Assembly: GCF_000959365.1 (NCBI RefSeq)
Contig: NZ_CP009555.1
Coordinates: 3,410,001-3,474,000, forward strand
Length of the DNA stretch: 64,000 nucleotides
Source of the DNA: Burkholderia oklahomensis C6786
Lineage (GTDB): Bacteria > Pseudomonadota > Gammaproteobacteria > Burkholderiales > Burkholderiaceae
Direction: 5' to 3'
The notes under the pieces are model-generated. The model did no database searches. It was given only the letters and a program-made list of their open reading frames with translations, and was not told the DNA's origin. The position numbers and the translations under genes are program-made. The number at the start of each line of letters is the position of its first letter. The stretch's first letter is position 1. This document shows positions 37,742 through 45,996 of this stretch, piece by piece.

Positions 37742-37851
37742 GTCGGTGAATTCATTGGCCATTGATGCAGCAATAATGAATTCAAAGACCAATGTAGAAT
37801 AGACCAGTCACAGGAACAGCATTTGTGAATTGAATTCACGGGGAGAGGATC
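37742..37851. promoter_or_regulatory. Divergent promoter/operator between SGNH hydrolase and LysR genes
   Basis: A 110-bp AT-rich region. GAATTC occurs twice with dyad context (GTGAATTGAATTCAC at about 37824-37838, and ATGAATTCAAAG near 37777). This is where a LysR protein would bind to control both itself and the hydrolase/reductase operon. Confidence 0.5.
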
Positions 37852-38763
37852 GTGGCTCGTCTGGAAGTCAACCGATCCGGCGAACTGGAAGTGTTCGTGC
37901 GCGTGATCGAGCTGGGCGGTTTCTCCGCCGCCGCACGCGCCTGTGGCATGACGCCCTCGGCAGTCAGCAAACTGGTTACACGGCTGGAGCAGCGCCTGGG
38001 TACGCGTCTGGTCAACCGCTCCACGCGGCAATTCCAGCTCACCCCCGAAGGTTGCGCGTTCTACGAACGCGGTGTGCGCATCCTGGCCGACCTGGAAGAA
38101 GCCGAACGATGCGCGAGCGCATATACCACGCCTCGCGGCCGCCTGCGCATAAACGCCAACGTCCCCTTCGGACACCACTTCCTGCTGCCACTCGTGCCCG
38201 AATTCCTGGAACTTCATCCAGACGTGACGCTCGACATCGTGCTGACCGATGAGGTCATCGACATCCTGGAGCAACGTACCGACGTGGCCGTGCGCGCCGG
38301 CCCGCTGAAAAGCTCGAACCTGCTGGCACGCAAGCTGGGCGACACGCGCATGGTGATCGTAGGCGCACCAGGCTACCTGACGCGCCATGGCATGCCCGCT
38401 ACACCGGAAGAACTGCTTGCACACAATCGCCTGGGGGCGAACTACGCGCGAGCGCGGTCGGGCTGGCCGCTGCGAAACGCGAACGAAGATGTCGTGCTTC
38501 CGGTAACTGGTAACGCCCAAGCCAGCGATGGCGAAGCGTTACGCCATCTGGCTCTGGCTGGTGTGGGGCTGGCACGATTGGCCGCCTTTCAGGTACGCGA
38601 CGACATCGTTGCCGGCCGGTTGCTGCCGGTGCTTGAGAACTGCAATCCGGGCGACGTTGAAGAGGTCCATGCCGTCTATGTCGGTCAGGGCGGCTACCTG
38701 CCGCTCCGGGTGCGTGCATTACTGGACTTTCTGGCAGACAGGGTGGATCTCGGTCGGTTCTAG
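37852..38763 (+). CDS. LysR-family regulator of the SGNH/ene-reductase operon
   Basis: A 303-residue LysR protein with an N-terminal winged helix (about 8-65, F-S-A-A-A-R-A-C-G-M-T-P-S-A-V-S-K as the recognition segment). The co-inducer domain has the CrgA/DmlR-type pattern V-P-F-G-H-H-F-L-L-P and D-V-A-V-R-A-G. GTG at 37852 is the start, with a strong GGGGAGAGGA before it. It is divergent from the SGNH/ene-reductase operon, which is its probable target; the inducer is unknown. Confidence 0.9.
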   Translation: MARLEVNRSGELEVFVRVIELGGFSAAARACGMTPSAVSKLVTRLEQRLGTRLVNRSTRQFQLTPEGCAFYERGVRILADLEEAERCASAYTTPRGRLRINANVPFGHHFLLPLVPEFLELHPDVTLDIVLTDEVIDILEQRTDVAVRAGPLKSSNLLARKLGDTRMVIVGAPGYLTRHGMPATPEELLAHNRLGANYARARSGWPLRNANEDVVLPVTGNAQASDGEALRHLALAGVGLARLAAFQVRDDIVAGRLLPVLENCNPGDVEEVHAVYVGQGGYLPLRVRALLDFLADRVDLGRF

Positions 38764-39128
38764 ACTGCCCCAAAGCCGCCCGCCATGTTGTCTCTATCGG
38801 TCAAGCGCCTGTCACACGGACTCCGCCCCCTCGGCGAGTGACTGTTGTGCAATCGATAGATGTCGTGGACCTTGAGTACGCCGACAGGCTGCAATGGGTC
38901 GGGAACGGCCGACCTAGAAAGGATCGAGCGTATGTTTTGGCGTAACCTTCTGACCACGGCCTTGCCGGGTAAGGCGAAAGACCTATGCATCATGGGTGGC
39001 TGTTCAGTTCGATTCCTGCGACATCACGCACGACGTGCAAGAACTGATTTGGGATGGCAGGTGTAATTTTTTTCGCCTACGCAATTTCTACGCATAACCT
39101 CGTGAGATCACATTCGGATGGGCGTCGG
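38764..39128. other. Right end of the island, no supported gene
   Basis: About 365 bp between the LysR stop and attR. Short frames on both strands have no recognisable content. A TACGCATAA at 39089-39097 matches one near the left end (28340-28348), fitting integrase arm sites. Confidence 0.45.
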
Positions 39129-39151
39129 CGAGTCCGGCCTCACGCACCATC
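39129..39151 (+). repeat. attR: 23-bp copy of the tRNA-Leu 3' end
   Basis: Exact copy of 28194-28216, including the T-arm portion, acceptor strand and CCA. Flanking bases differ on both sides. It marks the right border of the island; the tRNA itself is restored at the left end. Confidence 0.9.
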
Positions 39152-39614
39152 CACACTTTCCCTGCTTCCGTCGGGCCGATCGAGATCGGATCCGGGGCGC
39201 CCCAGTCGGGTGCTCGCATCGTTTGGTTCATCTCGGGAAGCGTTTCCACTGCGTCCCGTCAGCTCCGGCCGAATGTCGGCGCGGTCTGCGCGATCGGGGC
39301 CAATACGCTCGTCGATTTCCCGCTTCGCGCGATGCAGCGAACGCGGACCGCCGTTTATGTTCGATGGGGCTTCGAAGCACGTCTTCGGCGCGCGCGGCTC
39401 TCGCAGCGTGTCCTTCGCACGCGGTCCGAAGTATCGAATCGAGCGGCATCCGGACGTTGCATTCGATCGAGCGATCGCCGCCGATCGTTTCGCACATTCT
39501 TCCGAACCAAGCACACAATCTGCAGTCGGATTCATCGAGACGTTCGCGCAGCCGCACCACCTGCCGTTGTCGGGCGACTTCCTCAATCCCTTGCCCCCTT
39601 GCCAGACCTGCACC
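39152..39614. other. Core sequence between attR and the MEKHLA gene
   Basis: About 460 bp of core-like GC content with no supported gene; a frame continuous with the MEKHLA gene runs through it but lacks family similarity and a ribosome site. Confidence 0.4.
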
Positions 39615-40076
39615 ATGTCCAATTCACTTGCGCTGGATCCGGATTTTTTCGATCTTCTCGCCGACAGCCACCTCCGGCTGACGGGCGCCTCGCTGCTCGA
39701 CCCCGCGGTGCCGCATGCGGACGGCCCGCGCTGGCTCTACGAGGACGCGCCGTTTTGCGTGCTCGCTCACGACACGGCCGAAGACCCTCGGTACATCTAC
39801 GCGAACAAGACCGTGCAGCGATGTTTCGAATACAGCTGGGACGAGATGACGGCGCTGCATTCGCGGCTGTCCGCGGAGCACCCGAATCGCGAAGAACGCG
39901 CGAGGCTGCTCGAATCGGTGCGCACGCGTGGCTTCGCGACCGGCTATCGCGGCTTGCGGATTTCGAAGTCGGGACGGCGCTTCTGGATCGAGGATGTCAC
40001 CGTCTGGAATCTGATCGATCGCGACGGAACGTATCGGGGTCAGGCCGCGACCTATCGCAGGTGGACGGACGTCTGA
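39615..40076 (+). CDS. MEKHLA domain protein
   Basis: A 153-residue PAS-like protein. Family features are L-A-D-S-H-L-R-L-T-G near the N terminus, A-P-F-C-V-L-A-H-D-T-A-E-D-P-R-Y-I-Y-A-N-K, and R-F-W-I-E-D-V-T-V-W-N-L at the end. MEKHLA domains are proposed light, oxygen or redox sensing modules; in bacteria they stand alone with no established function. The ATG at 39615 is chosen because upstream sequence in the same frame is Arg-rich and unrelated. Confidence 0.82.
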   Translation: MSNSLALDPDFFDLLADSHLRLTGASLLDPAVPHADGPRWLYEDAPFCVLAHDTAEDPRYIYANKTVQRCFEYSWDEMTALHSRLSAEHPNREERARLLESVRTRGFATGYRGLRISKSGRRFWIEDVTVWNLIDRDGTYRGQAATYRRWTDV

Positions 40077-40235
40077 TTCGCGGCGGCCGTTCGCTGGACG
40101 CCGTTCGCCGTTCGCCGCGCGCCGAGAACGCATCGCCGGGCGAATGCGTCGCTTAGCGATCGCATGTTCGGGCGGCCGCCGGGCTTTCTGCTGTCGCGGC
40201 TGCTGCGCACGCGGCCCGTCCGCGCGAGCCGCCGA

Positions 40236-40859
40236 TCAATAGGTCGACCGATAGTCGGCCCCCTGATCGAACCGGGTTTGCCAGTGCTTCAGGTATTGCG
40301 CAGCGAGCGCCGGATTGTTCCGGACGACGAGCACGTTCTCCGAATTGCGCGCGGCCGCGGCGGCGCTGTAGTTGAACGAGCCCGTCTCGACATGGCGGCC
40401 GTCGACGACGATGTATTTGTCGTGATGGATCGCATAGCGGTCGATCGTGCGCGTCGGCACCTTCGCGTTGACGAGCAGGTTGAGCGCCTGCTTCGACGCC
40501 TTCGAGCGATTGCCGTCGTTGTCGACGACGATCGCGACGTCGACGCCGCGGCGATGCGCGTCGAGCAGCGCCCGCACGACTTTCGGCGACGTGAACGAAT
40601 AGCCCGCGAGGCGGATCGACGCGCGCGACGCGCCGATCACCTTTAGCACGAGCGTCTCGGCGCCGCCGTCGGGCGAGAACGCGGCTTCGACGACCTGCCC
40701 TGCGGGCGCCTCCTTCGCGGACGACGGCAGCGCGTCGGCGATCAGGTCGAAGAGGCGGGTAAGCAGCGATTCGGAATTCGTCTTGCTGACGGCGGGCGGC
40801 GCAGCAGACAGGAAAACGGCGGCGAGACACGCGGCGGCGAGCCGCTTTTGCAACTGCAT
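40236..40859 (-). CDS. Secreted phospholipase D-like nuclease (Nuc type)
   Basis: A 207-residue protein with a signal peptide (M-Q-L-Q-K-R then L-A-A-A-C-L-A-A-V-F-L) and a single C-terminal HKD motif I-H-H-D-K-Y-I-V-V-D-G, followed by T-G-S-F-N-Y-S. It resembles the pKM101 Nuc periplasmic endonuclease, which dimerises to form one active site. The start at 40859 gives a clean signal peptide; 40907 is an alternative that would add 16 residues. It is in the core, outside the island, and unrelated in codon use to the HKD gene at 34387. Confidence 0.85.
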   Translation of the reverse strand: MQLQKRLAAACLAAVFLSAAPPAVSKTNSESLLTRLFDLIADALPSSAKEAPAGQVVEAAFSPDGGAETLVLKVIGASRASIRLAGYSFTSPKVVRALLDAHRRGVDVAIVVDNDGNRSKASKQALNLLVNAKVPTRTIDRYAIHHDKYIVVDGRHVETGSFNYSAAAAARNSENVLVVRNNPALAAQYLKHWQTRFDQGADYRSTY

Positions 40860-41010
40860 GTGATTCTTGAACGCTTGAAACTGAAGAGGACGAGAGTGTA
40901 ACGGCATCGGCGCGATTTTTCGCCGTTTGGCCGAGAACTTCGTGTCGTCCGATGAAGACGCACGGCGCCGCGCGGCGCCGCATCGTTTCGTCTTGCTTCG
41001 TTTCGTCCCG

Positions 41011-42120
41011 TCAGTAGCCGAAGCTCGCCGCCATCTCGTCGATCAATTGTCGTTGAAACACGTTGAAGCGCTCGCCGGGCTGCTGCGCGATCGCGAGCTC
41101 GAGCATCGGATCGGCGACGTCGGTGCGAATGCCCGACAGCGCCTCGACGATCGCATGTCCGCAAAACGGTACGTAGGCCTCCGAATAGCCGCCTTCGTGA
41201 ACGACGACGAGCCGCCCGCCGCAATGCCGCTGCGCGGCCTCCTTCACCGCGTGCGTCATGAACCGGTAGCTGTCGCTGTGCAATTGCATCCGCGCGAGCG
41301 GGTCGACCGCGTTCGCATCGAGCCCGCTCGCGACGACGATGAGCTCCGGCTTGAACGCGTCGAGCGCGGGCAGCACGATCCGCTCGAACGTGTAGCGGTA
41401 CGCATCGTCGCCCGCGCCCGCGAGCAGCGGAACGTTGACGTTCGCGCCGACGCCCGCGCCCGCGCCGCGCTCGTCGGCGCCGCTGTAGCCGGGCGGAAAG
41501 CAGCGGTCCTGATGCAGCGAGATCGTCAGCGTGTGCGGATCGTCGTAATAAATCGCCTGCGTGCCGTTGCCGTGATGCACGTCCCAGTCGATCACGGCGA
41601 CGCGCTCGATCCGGTGCTTCGCGCGCGCGGCTTCGAGCGCGATCGGAATGTTCGCGAAGAGGCAAAAGCCCATCGGCTTGTCGCGCAGGCAATGGTGGCC
41701 GGGCGGGCGCGACAGCGAGAACGCGTTCGCCGCGCGCTCGGCGAGCACCGCGTCGACGGCGGCGATCGCGAGCCCTGCCGACAGCGCCGCGATTTCGTAG
41801 CTGCCCTTGCCGAACGGCGCGAGCTCGCCGAGGTCGCCGCCGCCCGCGTCGCTCGCGCGCTTGAACGCTTCGAGGTAATGCGCGGGATGGATGCGCAGCA
41901 GATCGGCGTCGGTTGCGGCGGGCGCGCTCGGCATGTCGAGACGTGCGGCGAGCCCCGATGCGTGCACGAGCGACAGCAGGCGTCGCTTCGAGTCGGGCGA
42001 TTCCGCGTAGCCCGTGCTCGACGGCGGCTGCACCCAGCCGCCGACCGGAAAGAACAGCGCATGTGCGCCGCCTGTGTGCCAGAAAGTGCGTTCGTCGGTG
42101 AAGAATGCGGTTTTTTTCAT
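41011..42120 (-). CDS. Histone deacetylase-family amidohydrolase
   Basis: A 369-residue arginase/deacetylase-fold enzyme. The catalytic centre is visible: R-P-P-G-H-H-C (two His), D-W-D-V-H-H-G-N-G-T-Q (zinc Asp and His) and H-E-G-G-Y (active-site Tyr region). Bacterial members deacetylate acetylpolyamines or other N-acyl compounds. It is the last gene of a porin-MFS-deacetylase operon (46 bp after the MFS stop), so uptake and deacetylation of one compound is a plausible pathway. Confidence 0.9.
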   Translation of the reverse strand: MKKTAFFTDERTFWHTGGAHALFFPVGGWVQPPSSTGYAESPDSKRRLLSLVHASGLAARLDMPSAPAATDADLLRIHPAHYLEAFKRASDAGGGDLGELAPFGKGSYEIAALSAGLAIAAVDAVLAERAANAFSLSRPPGHHCLRDKPMGFCLFANIPIALEAARAKHRIERVAVIDWDVHHGNGTQAIYYDDPHTLTISLHQDRCFPPGYSGADERGAGAGVGANVNVPLLAGAGDDAYRYTFERIVLPALDAFKPELIVVASGLDANAVDPLARMQLHSDSYRFMTHAVKEAAQRHCGGRLVVVHEGGYSEAYVPFCGHAIVEALSGIRTDVADPMLELAIAQQPGERFNVFQRQLIDEMAASFGY

Positions 42121-42166
42121 TGCGATGAGGTGAAGCGATGAAGGAAAGGGGAAGCGAAGTGCGGCG

Positions 42167-43354
42167 TCAATGCGCGCCGCGCTCGACGCGCAGCAGCGCC
42201 GCGAGCGAGACGAGCGACACGGTTGCTGCGATCGTGAACAGCGTGCGCAGCGTGCCGCCGCCGTCGAGCAGCAGCCCGGCGACGAGCGGTCCGGCGGCGA
42301 GCCCCGCGCCGATCACGAGATTGAGCGTCGCGATCAGGCGTCCCGTCGCGTCGACGGCCGCGACGCTCGCGAGAATGAACGGCAGGACGAACGTCCACGC
42401 GAACTTGAAGCCGAAGATCGCCGTCGTGTAGCCGGATGCGTTCGGCATTGCCGCGAGCATGACGAGCGATGCGGCGAGGATGCCGTATCCGACGTAGAGC
42501 ATTGCGCGCCGCGCGGCGCGGCCGCCGAGGTATGACGCGAGCGCGGCGCCCGCGATTCCCATCAGGCTCGCGATCGCGAGCACGTTGCCGCTCGCCTGCG
42601 CGTCGAAGCCGACCGCGGCCGCGGCCTTGTTCGCGAAGGTCCACACGCCGCCGATCGCGAGATAGAACGTCAGCACGCCGCCGATCGCGAGCGCGGCCGG
42701 GGCGCGCGACGCATCCGGACGTGCACCGTGGACGCGTCGAGGGCGCGCGCGCGGCACGGCCGGAAAGCGGTTCGCGAGCGGCGCCGCGCACAGCGCGAGC
42801 GCGGCGAGCACCGCATACAGCGCGCGCAATCCGACCGCGTCGAACAGATGCGGCAGCAGAAAGAGGCCGGCCGCGCCCGCGATCAACTGGCCGACGACCC
42901 AAAGCCCGTAGACGCGATCGCTGTTGCCGCTCGCCGCGGCGCTCGTCATGCAGAGCACCATCAGCGTGCCGCCGCCGAGCGCCGTTACCGCACGCAGCGC
43001 GAGGAGCGGGACGAAGTCCGGCATCAGCACGGCCGTCGCGAGATTGCCGGCGCAGAACGCGACGGTCGCGCACCACGCAACGCGCCGCGCGTCGATGCGG
43101 CCGAGCCACAGATACGACGGCAGCGTCGCGAGGCTGAACGCGCCCAGCTCGACGAAGAAGTACGTGCCGACCTGCGACGCCGACAGCCCGAGCTGCGCGC
43201 CGAGCTGCCCCGCGACGGCGGGCGCGACGAGCAGCAGGAGCGGCGTAATCGCAGCGAACGCGACGAGCGCGGCGAGCGTGCCGCTCGTGAAGACGGGCGT
43301 GCCGTCGGACGGCGTCGCGGACGGCAGCGCGGAATCTTGCAGCAGTGTTTTCAT
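42167..43354 (-). CDS. Major facilitator superfamily transporter
   Basis: A 395-residue membrane protein with about 12 hydrophobic segments, an MFS-like D-x-R motif between TM2 and TM3 (W-L-G-R-I-D-A-R-R), a central Arg-rich cytoplasmic loop near residues 195-215, and glycine-rich TM helices. Substrate is unknown. The start at 43354 lies 23 bp after the porin stop, and the deacetylase gene follows, suggesting an uptake operon. Confidence 0.88.
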   Translation of the reverse strand: MKTLLQDSALPSATPSDGTPVFTSGTLAALVAFAAITPLLLLVAPAVAGQLGAQLGLSASQVGTYFFVELGAFSLATLPSYLWLGRIDARRVAWCATVAFCAGNLATAVLMPDFVPLLALRAVTALGGGTLMVLCMTSAAASGNSDRVYGLWVVGQLIAGAAGLFLLPHLFDAVGLRALYAVLAALALCAAPLANRFPAVPRARPRRVHGARPDASRAPAALAIGGVLTFYLAIGGVWTFANKAAAAVGFDAQASGNVLAIASLMGIAGAALASYLGGRAARRAMLYVGYGILAASLVMLAAMPNASGYTTAIFGFKFAWTFVLPFILASVAAVDATGRLIATLNLVIGAGLAAGPLVAGLLLDGGGTLRTLFTIAATVSLVSLAALLRVERGAH

Positions 43355-43377
43355 GGTCGTGATCTCGAAAGCTCGAT

Positions 43378-44433
43378 TCAGAAGACGTGGTACATGCCGA
43401 GCATCGCGCCGAACTGTGACGTGCCGGCGAGCGGCGTCGGGTCGTATTCGTAGACGGTCTGCGAACTCCGGCCGCTGTTCTTCGCGTAGCCGAGGTTCAG
43501 GTACGCGACGGTGCGCTTCGACAGCGAATAGGTCGTGCTCGCGATGAAGAGCGTCGGGTGGCCGATCTGCGGCGTCGGCGAGTCGGTGTGGTAGATGCCG
43601 CCCGCGAAGCCGAGGCGTCCGCTCGTCTGATAGCGCGCGCCGCCCCAGACGACCGTGCGCGCGGGGTCGAGATCGCCCGTCAGGCGTTCGACGCCCGCAT
43701 AGACGGTGAGCGGCAGCGACGCGAACGCATAGCGCGCGGCGAACGTGCCGATCTCGCGCCGCTGCGCGGAGCGGTCGACGCCGCCGTCGAGCGTGCCGTG
43801 CGATTGATGCACGACGGCGCTCGCCGACAGTCCGTTGCTCGTGAACTGCCCGCCGAGCTCGAGCACGCGGCCGGCGCGCGTGTTGCCGGCGATGCCGCCC
43901 GTCGCGGCGAGCGCTTCGACGTCGAAGCCCGCGAACGTTGCCGACTGGTACTTGATCGAGTTGTCGATGAAGTTCGCCGACAGCGGCACGAGGACGCCCT
44001 GGCCGCTGTACGCCGCGTACCAGAGCGGGTCGTAGAAGAGCGTCTTGTCGAACAGCGTGCTGAACTGACGGCCGAGCGTGACGGTGCCGGCCGGGCCGCC
44101 GATGCCGACGTACGCGCCGCGAAAGAACGCGTAGCCCGGCACGGTCGCCGTGCCGTCGTTCAGGTTGATGCCTTGCTCGAGCTTGAAGAGCGCGCGCCAG
44201 CCGCCGCCGAGATCCTCTTCGCCTTTCAGGCCGATCTGGGACGGTAGGATTCCGTAATTCTGCAGCCGCCATGCGCTTTTTTGGCCGTCGGCATGCGACA
44301 GGTATTGCACGCCGGCGTCGGCGACGCCGTACAGCGTGAGCGTCGACTGGGCATGCGTCGAACCGGATAGCGCGGCGAGCGTCGCGGTTGCCGCGAGCGC
44401 GCGTCGTCTGCATATGTGCCTGAACGTCCTCAT
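43378..44433 (-). CDS. Gram-negative porin
   Basis: A 351-residue outer-membrane porin of the Burkholderia OmpC/Opc type. The signal peptide (R-R-R-A-L-A-A-T-A-T-L-A-A-L, cleavage near T-H-A-Q) is followed by the typical start S-T-L-T-L-Y-G-V-A-D-A-G-V. It has porin strand patterns such as G-L-K-G-E-E-D-L-G-G-G-W-R-A-L-F-K-L-E-Q-G and G-R-Q-F-S-T-L, and ends in Phe for BAM insertion. GGAGAAACGAAG precedes the start at 44433. It is the first gene of the porin-MFS-deacetylase operon. Confidence 0.93.
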   Translation of the reverse strand: MRTFRHICRRRALAATATLAALSGSTHAQSTLTLYGVADAGVQYLSHADGQKSAWRLQNYGILPSQIGLKGEEDLGGGWRALFKLEQGINLNDGTATVPGYAFFRGAYVGIGGPAGTVTLGRQFSTLFDKTLFYDPLWYAAYSGQGVLVPLSANFIDNSIKYQSATFAGFDVEALAATGGIAGNTRAGRVLELGGQFTSNGLSASAVVHQSHGTLDGGVDRSAQRREIGTFAARYAFASLPLTVYAGVERLTGDLDPARTVVWGGARYQTSGRLGFAGGIYHTDSPTPQIGHPTLFIASTTYSLSKRTVAYLNLGYAKNSGRSSQTVYEYDPTPLAGTSQFGAMLGMYHVF

Positions 44434-44752
44434 CGCTTCGTTTCTCCAAACCGGGTGATCGTTTTTGTGGGGGCGTCCGCAGTGTCGGTAGCGGCAATGC
44501 CGCTGCAAAGCCGTTCAGATGAACGGTGCGGGAAACCCTCGAAGCGTCCTGAATGCCGTCATGCCGGTGTATCTGCGCGGTCGCGGGGCGGCGGCGCGGA
44601 TGACGCGGCGCAGCAGCGCACCGATACCGTTCAAATGGATGGGGCATTCGTGCGTTTGCGCGCGGGCGGTTTTCAAAAAAGGCCGGCGGCTATAATCGAT
44701 CGCTCATCGAAGCGCACAAGGCCGGCGATACGAGCGGGCAAGGGAGCGGTCA
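44434..44752. promoter_or_regulatory. Divergent control region, porin operon / LuxR gene
   Basis: About 320 bp. TATAAT at 44691-44696 is a perfect -10 toward the LuxR gene. The palindrome AGCGGC-AAT-GCCGCT (44490-44504) lies near the porin promoter side and is a candidate regulator site. Confidence 0.5.
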
Positions 44753-45901
44753 GTGGTGGCGATCAGTGCGGGGATCCGGCAGGACATCGATGCGCTGCGC
44801 GACGTGCCGGCGGCGATCGTGCTCGACGAAGCCGCGTGGCCGCCGCTTGCGCTGCGCAGGCGCGACTTCGACGGCGTCACGCAGACGCCGGGCGCGGCGT
44901 CGCGCGAGCTGAGCCTGTTCCTGCTCGACCTGTATGCGGTCGCGAGCCGCGCGTCGATCGGCGAGTTCGAGTGCCGTTTTTTCCAGCTGCTGTCGCGCTA
45001 TCTGCCGTTCGACGCCGGATGGACGGGCGTCGCGAACCACATGCCGACCGGCCCCGTGATGCACAACAGCTATCTGTACCGGCTGCCGCACGAATTCTTC
45101 ACCGACTGGAAACGCGTGCGCGATTGCGATCCGCTCGCGCATCGCACCCTGCATGGCGCGTACGGCCAGGCGGCGATCCTGTCGGTCGTCGAGCCGGGAC
45201 TCGACGGCCGGTTTCGCGACTGGTGCGTCAAGTACGGACTCGCGCAGCTCATGTGCGTGTGCACGCTCGACCGTCGTTTCGGACTCACGACGTTCATGTC
45301 GATCTACCGGCAGGGCTTGAATCGTCAGTTCACCGAAGACGACGCGCGCCGCTACGAAGACGTCATTCCACATCTCGCGGCCGCGCTGACGATCAATCGC
45401 GCCGCGCAGTTGGGCCGCTTGCGCAGCGAGGCGGCCGCGTCGACGGTGCGCGCGATCTGCGACAACTTCGGCGTGCTGCATCACGCGGACGCCGGCTTCG
45501 GCGCGGTGCTGCGAACCGAGTGGCCGGACTGGAGCGGCTCGCAGCTGCCGCCCGCGCTCGTCGATCACATGCGCCGCCATGCGTCGCAGCCGTATTCGGG
45601 CGATGCGCTGCGAATGCGCTGCGTGCCCGTCGCCGGATTGTTTCAGCTGGAGGTGCGGCCACGCTCGCTGCTCGACCGCCTGAGCCCGCGCGAGCTCGCG
45701 GCGATCCGCTACTACGGCGAAGGGCGCTCGCACAAGGAAGTCGCGCAGCAGATGGAGATCGCGCCCGCCACCGTGCGCCACTATCTGCGCTGCGCGTATC
45801 GCAAGCTCGGGATGCACGACAAGAGCCAGATCTCGGGCGTGCTCGGCGAGATCGATCGCGCTGCGGAAGGAGTCGGCGCGGAGCGCGACGGCGGCGACTG
45901 A
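44753..45901 (+). CDS. LuxR-family transcriptional regulator
   Basis: A 382-residue protein with a C-terminal LuxR-type helix-turn-helix (L-S-P-R-E-L-A-A-I-R-Y-Y-G-E-G-R-S-H-K-E-V-A then A-P-A-T-V-R-H-Y). The N-terminal 300 residues look like a GAF/PAS-like sensing region but match no named domain I recognise. The start is GTG 44753 (a GTG 3 bp later is equally possible). It is transcribed away from the porin-MFS-deacetylase operon and is its probable regulator. Not an AHL synthase-linked LuxR; no luxI is present. Confidence 0.85.
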   Translation: MVAISAGIRQDIDALRDVPAAIVLDEAAWPPLALRRRDFDGVTQTPGAASRELSLFLLDLYAVASRASIGEFECRFFQLLSRYLPFDAGWTGVANHMPTGPVMHNSYLYRLPHEFFTDWKRVRDCDPLAHRTLHGAYGQAAILSVVEPGLDGRFRDWCVKYGLAQLMCVCTLDRRFGLTTFMSIYRQGLNRQFTEDDARRYEDVIPHLAAALTINRAAQLGRLRSEAAASTVRAICDNFGVLHHADAGFGAVLRTEWPDWSGSQLPPALVDHMRRHASQPYSGDALRMRCVPVAGLFQLEVRPRSLLDRLSPRELAAIRYYGEGRSHKEVAQQMEIAPATVRHYLRCAYRKLGMHDKSQISGVLGEIDRAAEGVGAERDGGD

Positions 45902-45996
45902 CGCGCGATCCGGGCGTGGCGCCGCGCGGCGGAATGGTTGTGTCCGCAACTATTTGGCTCTATGCTCGGCGCTTCATCGAACGAGGAGACACGCAA

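Larger units (their letters stand above)
28215..39151. mobile_element. Genomic island in tRNA-Leu(TAG), about 10.9 kb
   Basis: Bounded by the 23-bp direct repeat, this segment has lower and patchier GC content than the flanks. It starts with a tyrosine integrase remnant next to the tRNA, as is typical. It carries a T6SS toxin/immunity cassette, an IS3-family element, an HKD protein and a LysR-controlled hydrolase/reductase module. TACGCATAA occurs near both ends (28340-28348 and 39089-39097), possibly integrase arm sites. With the integrase broken the island is probably no longer self-mobile. Confidence 0.88.

Noticed and set aside
38860..39066. Short plus-strand frame near the right end of the island
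   Set aside because: No ribosome site, no family features, and another frame on the opposite strand is equally open.
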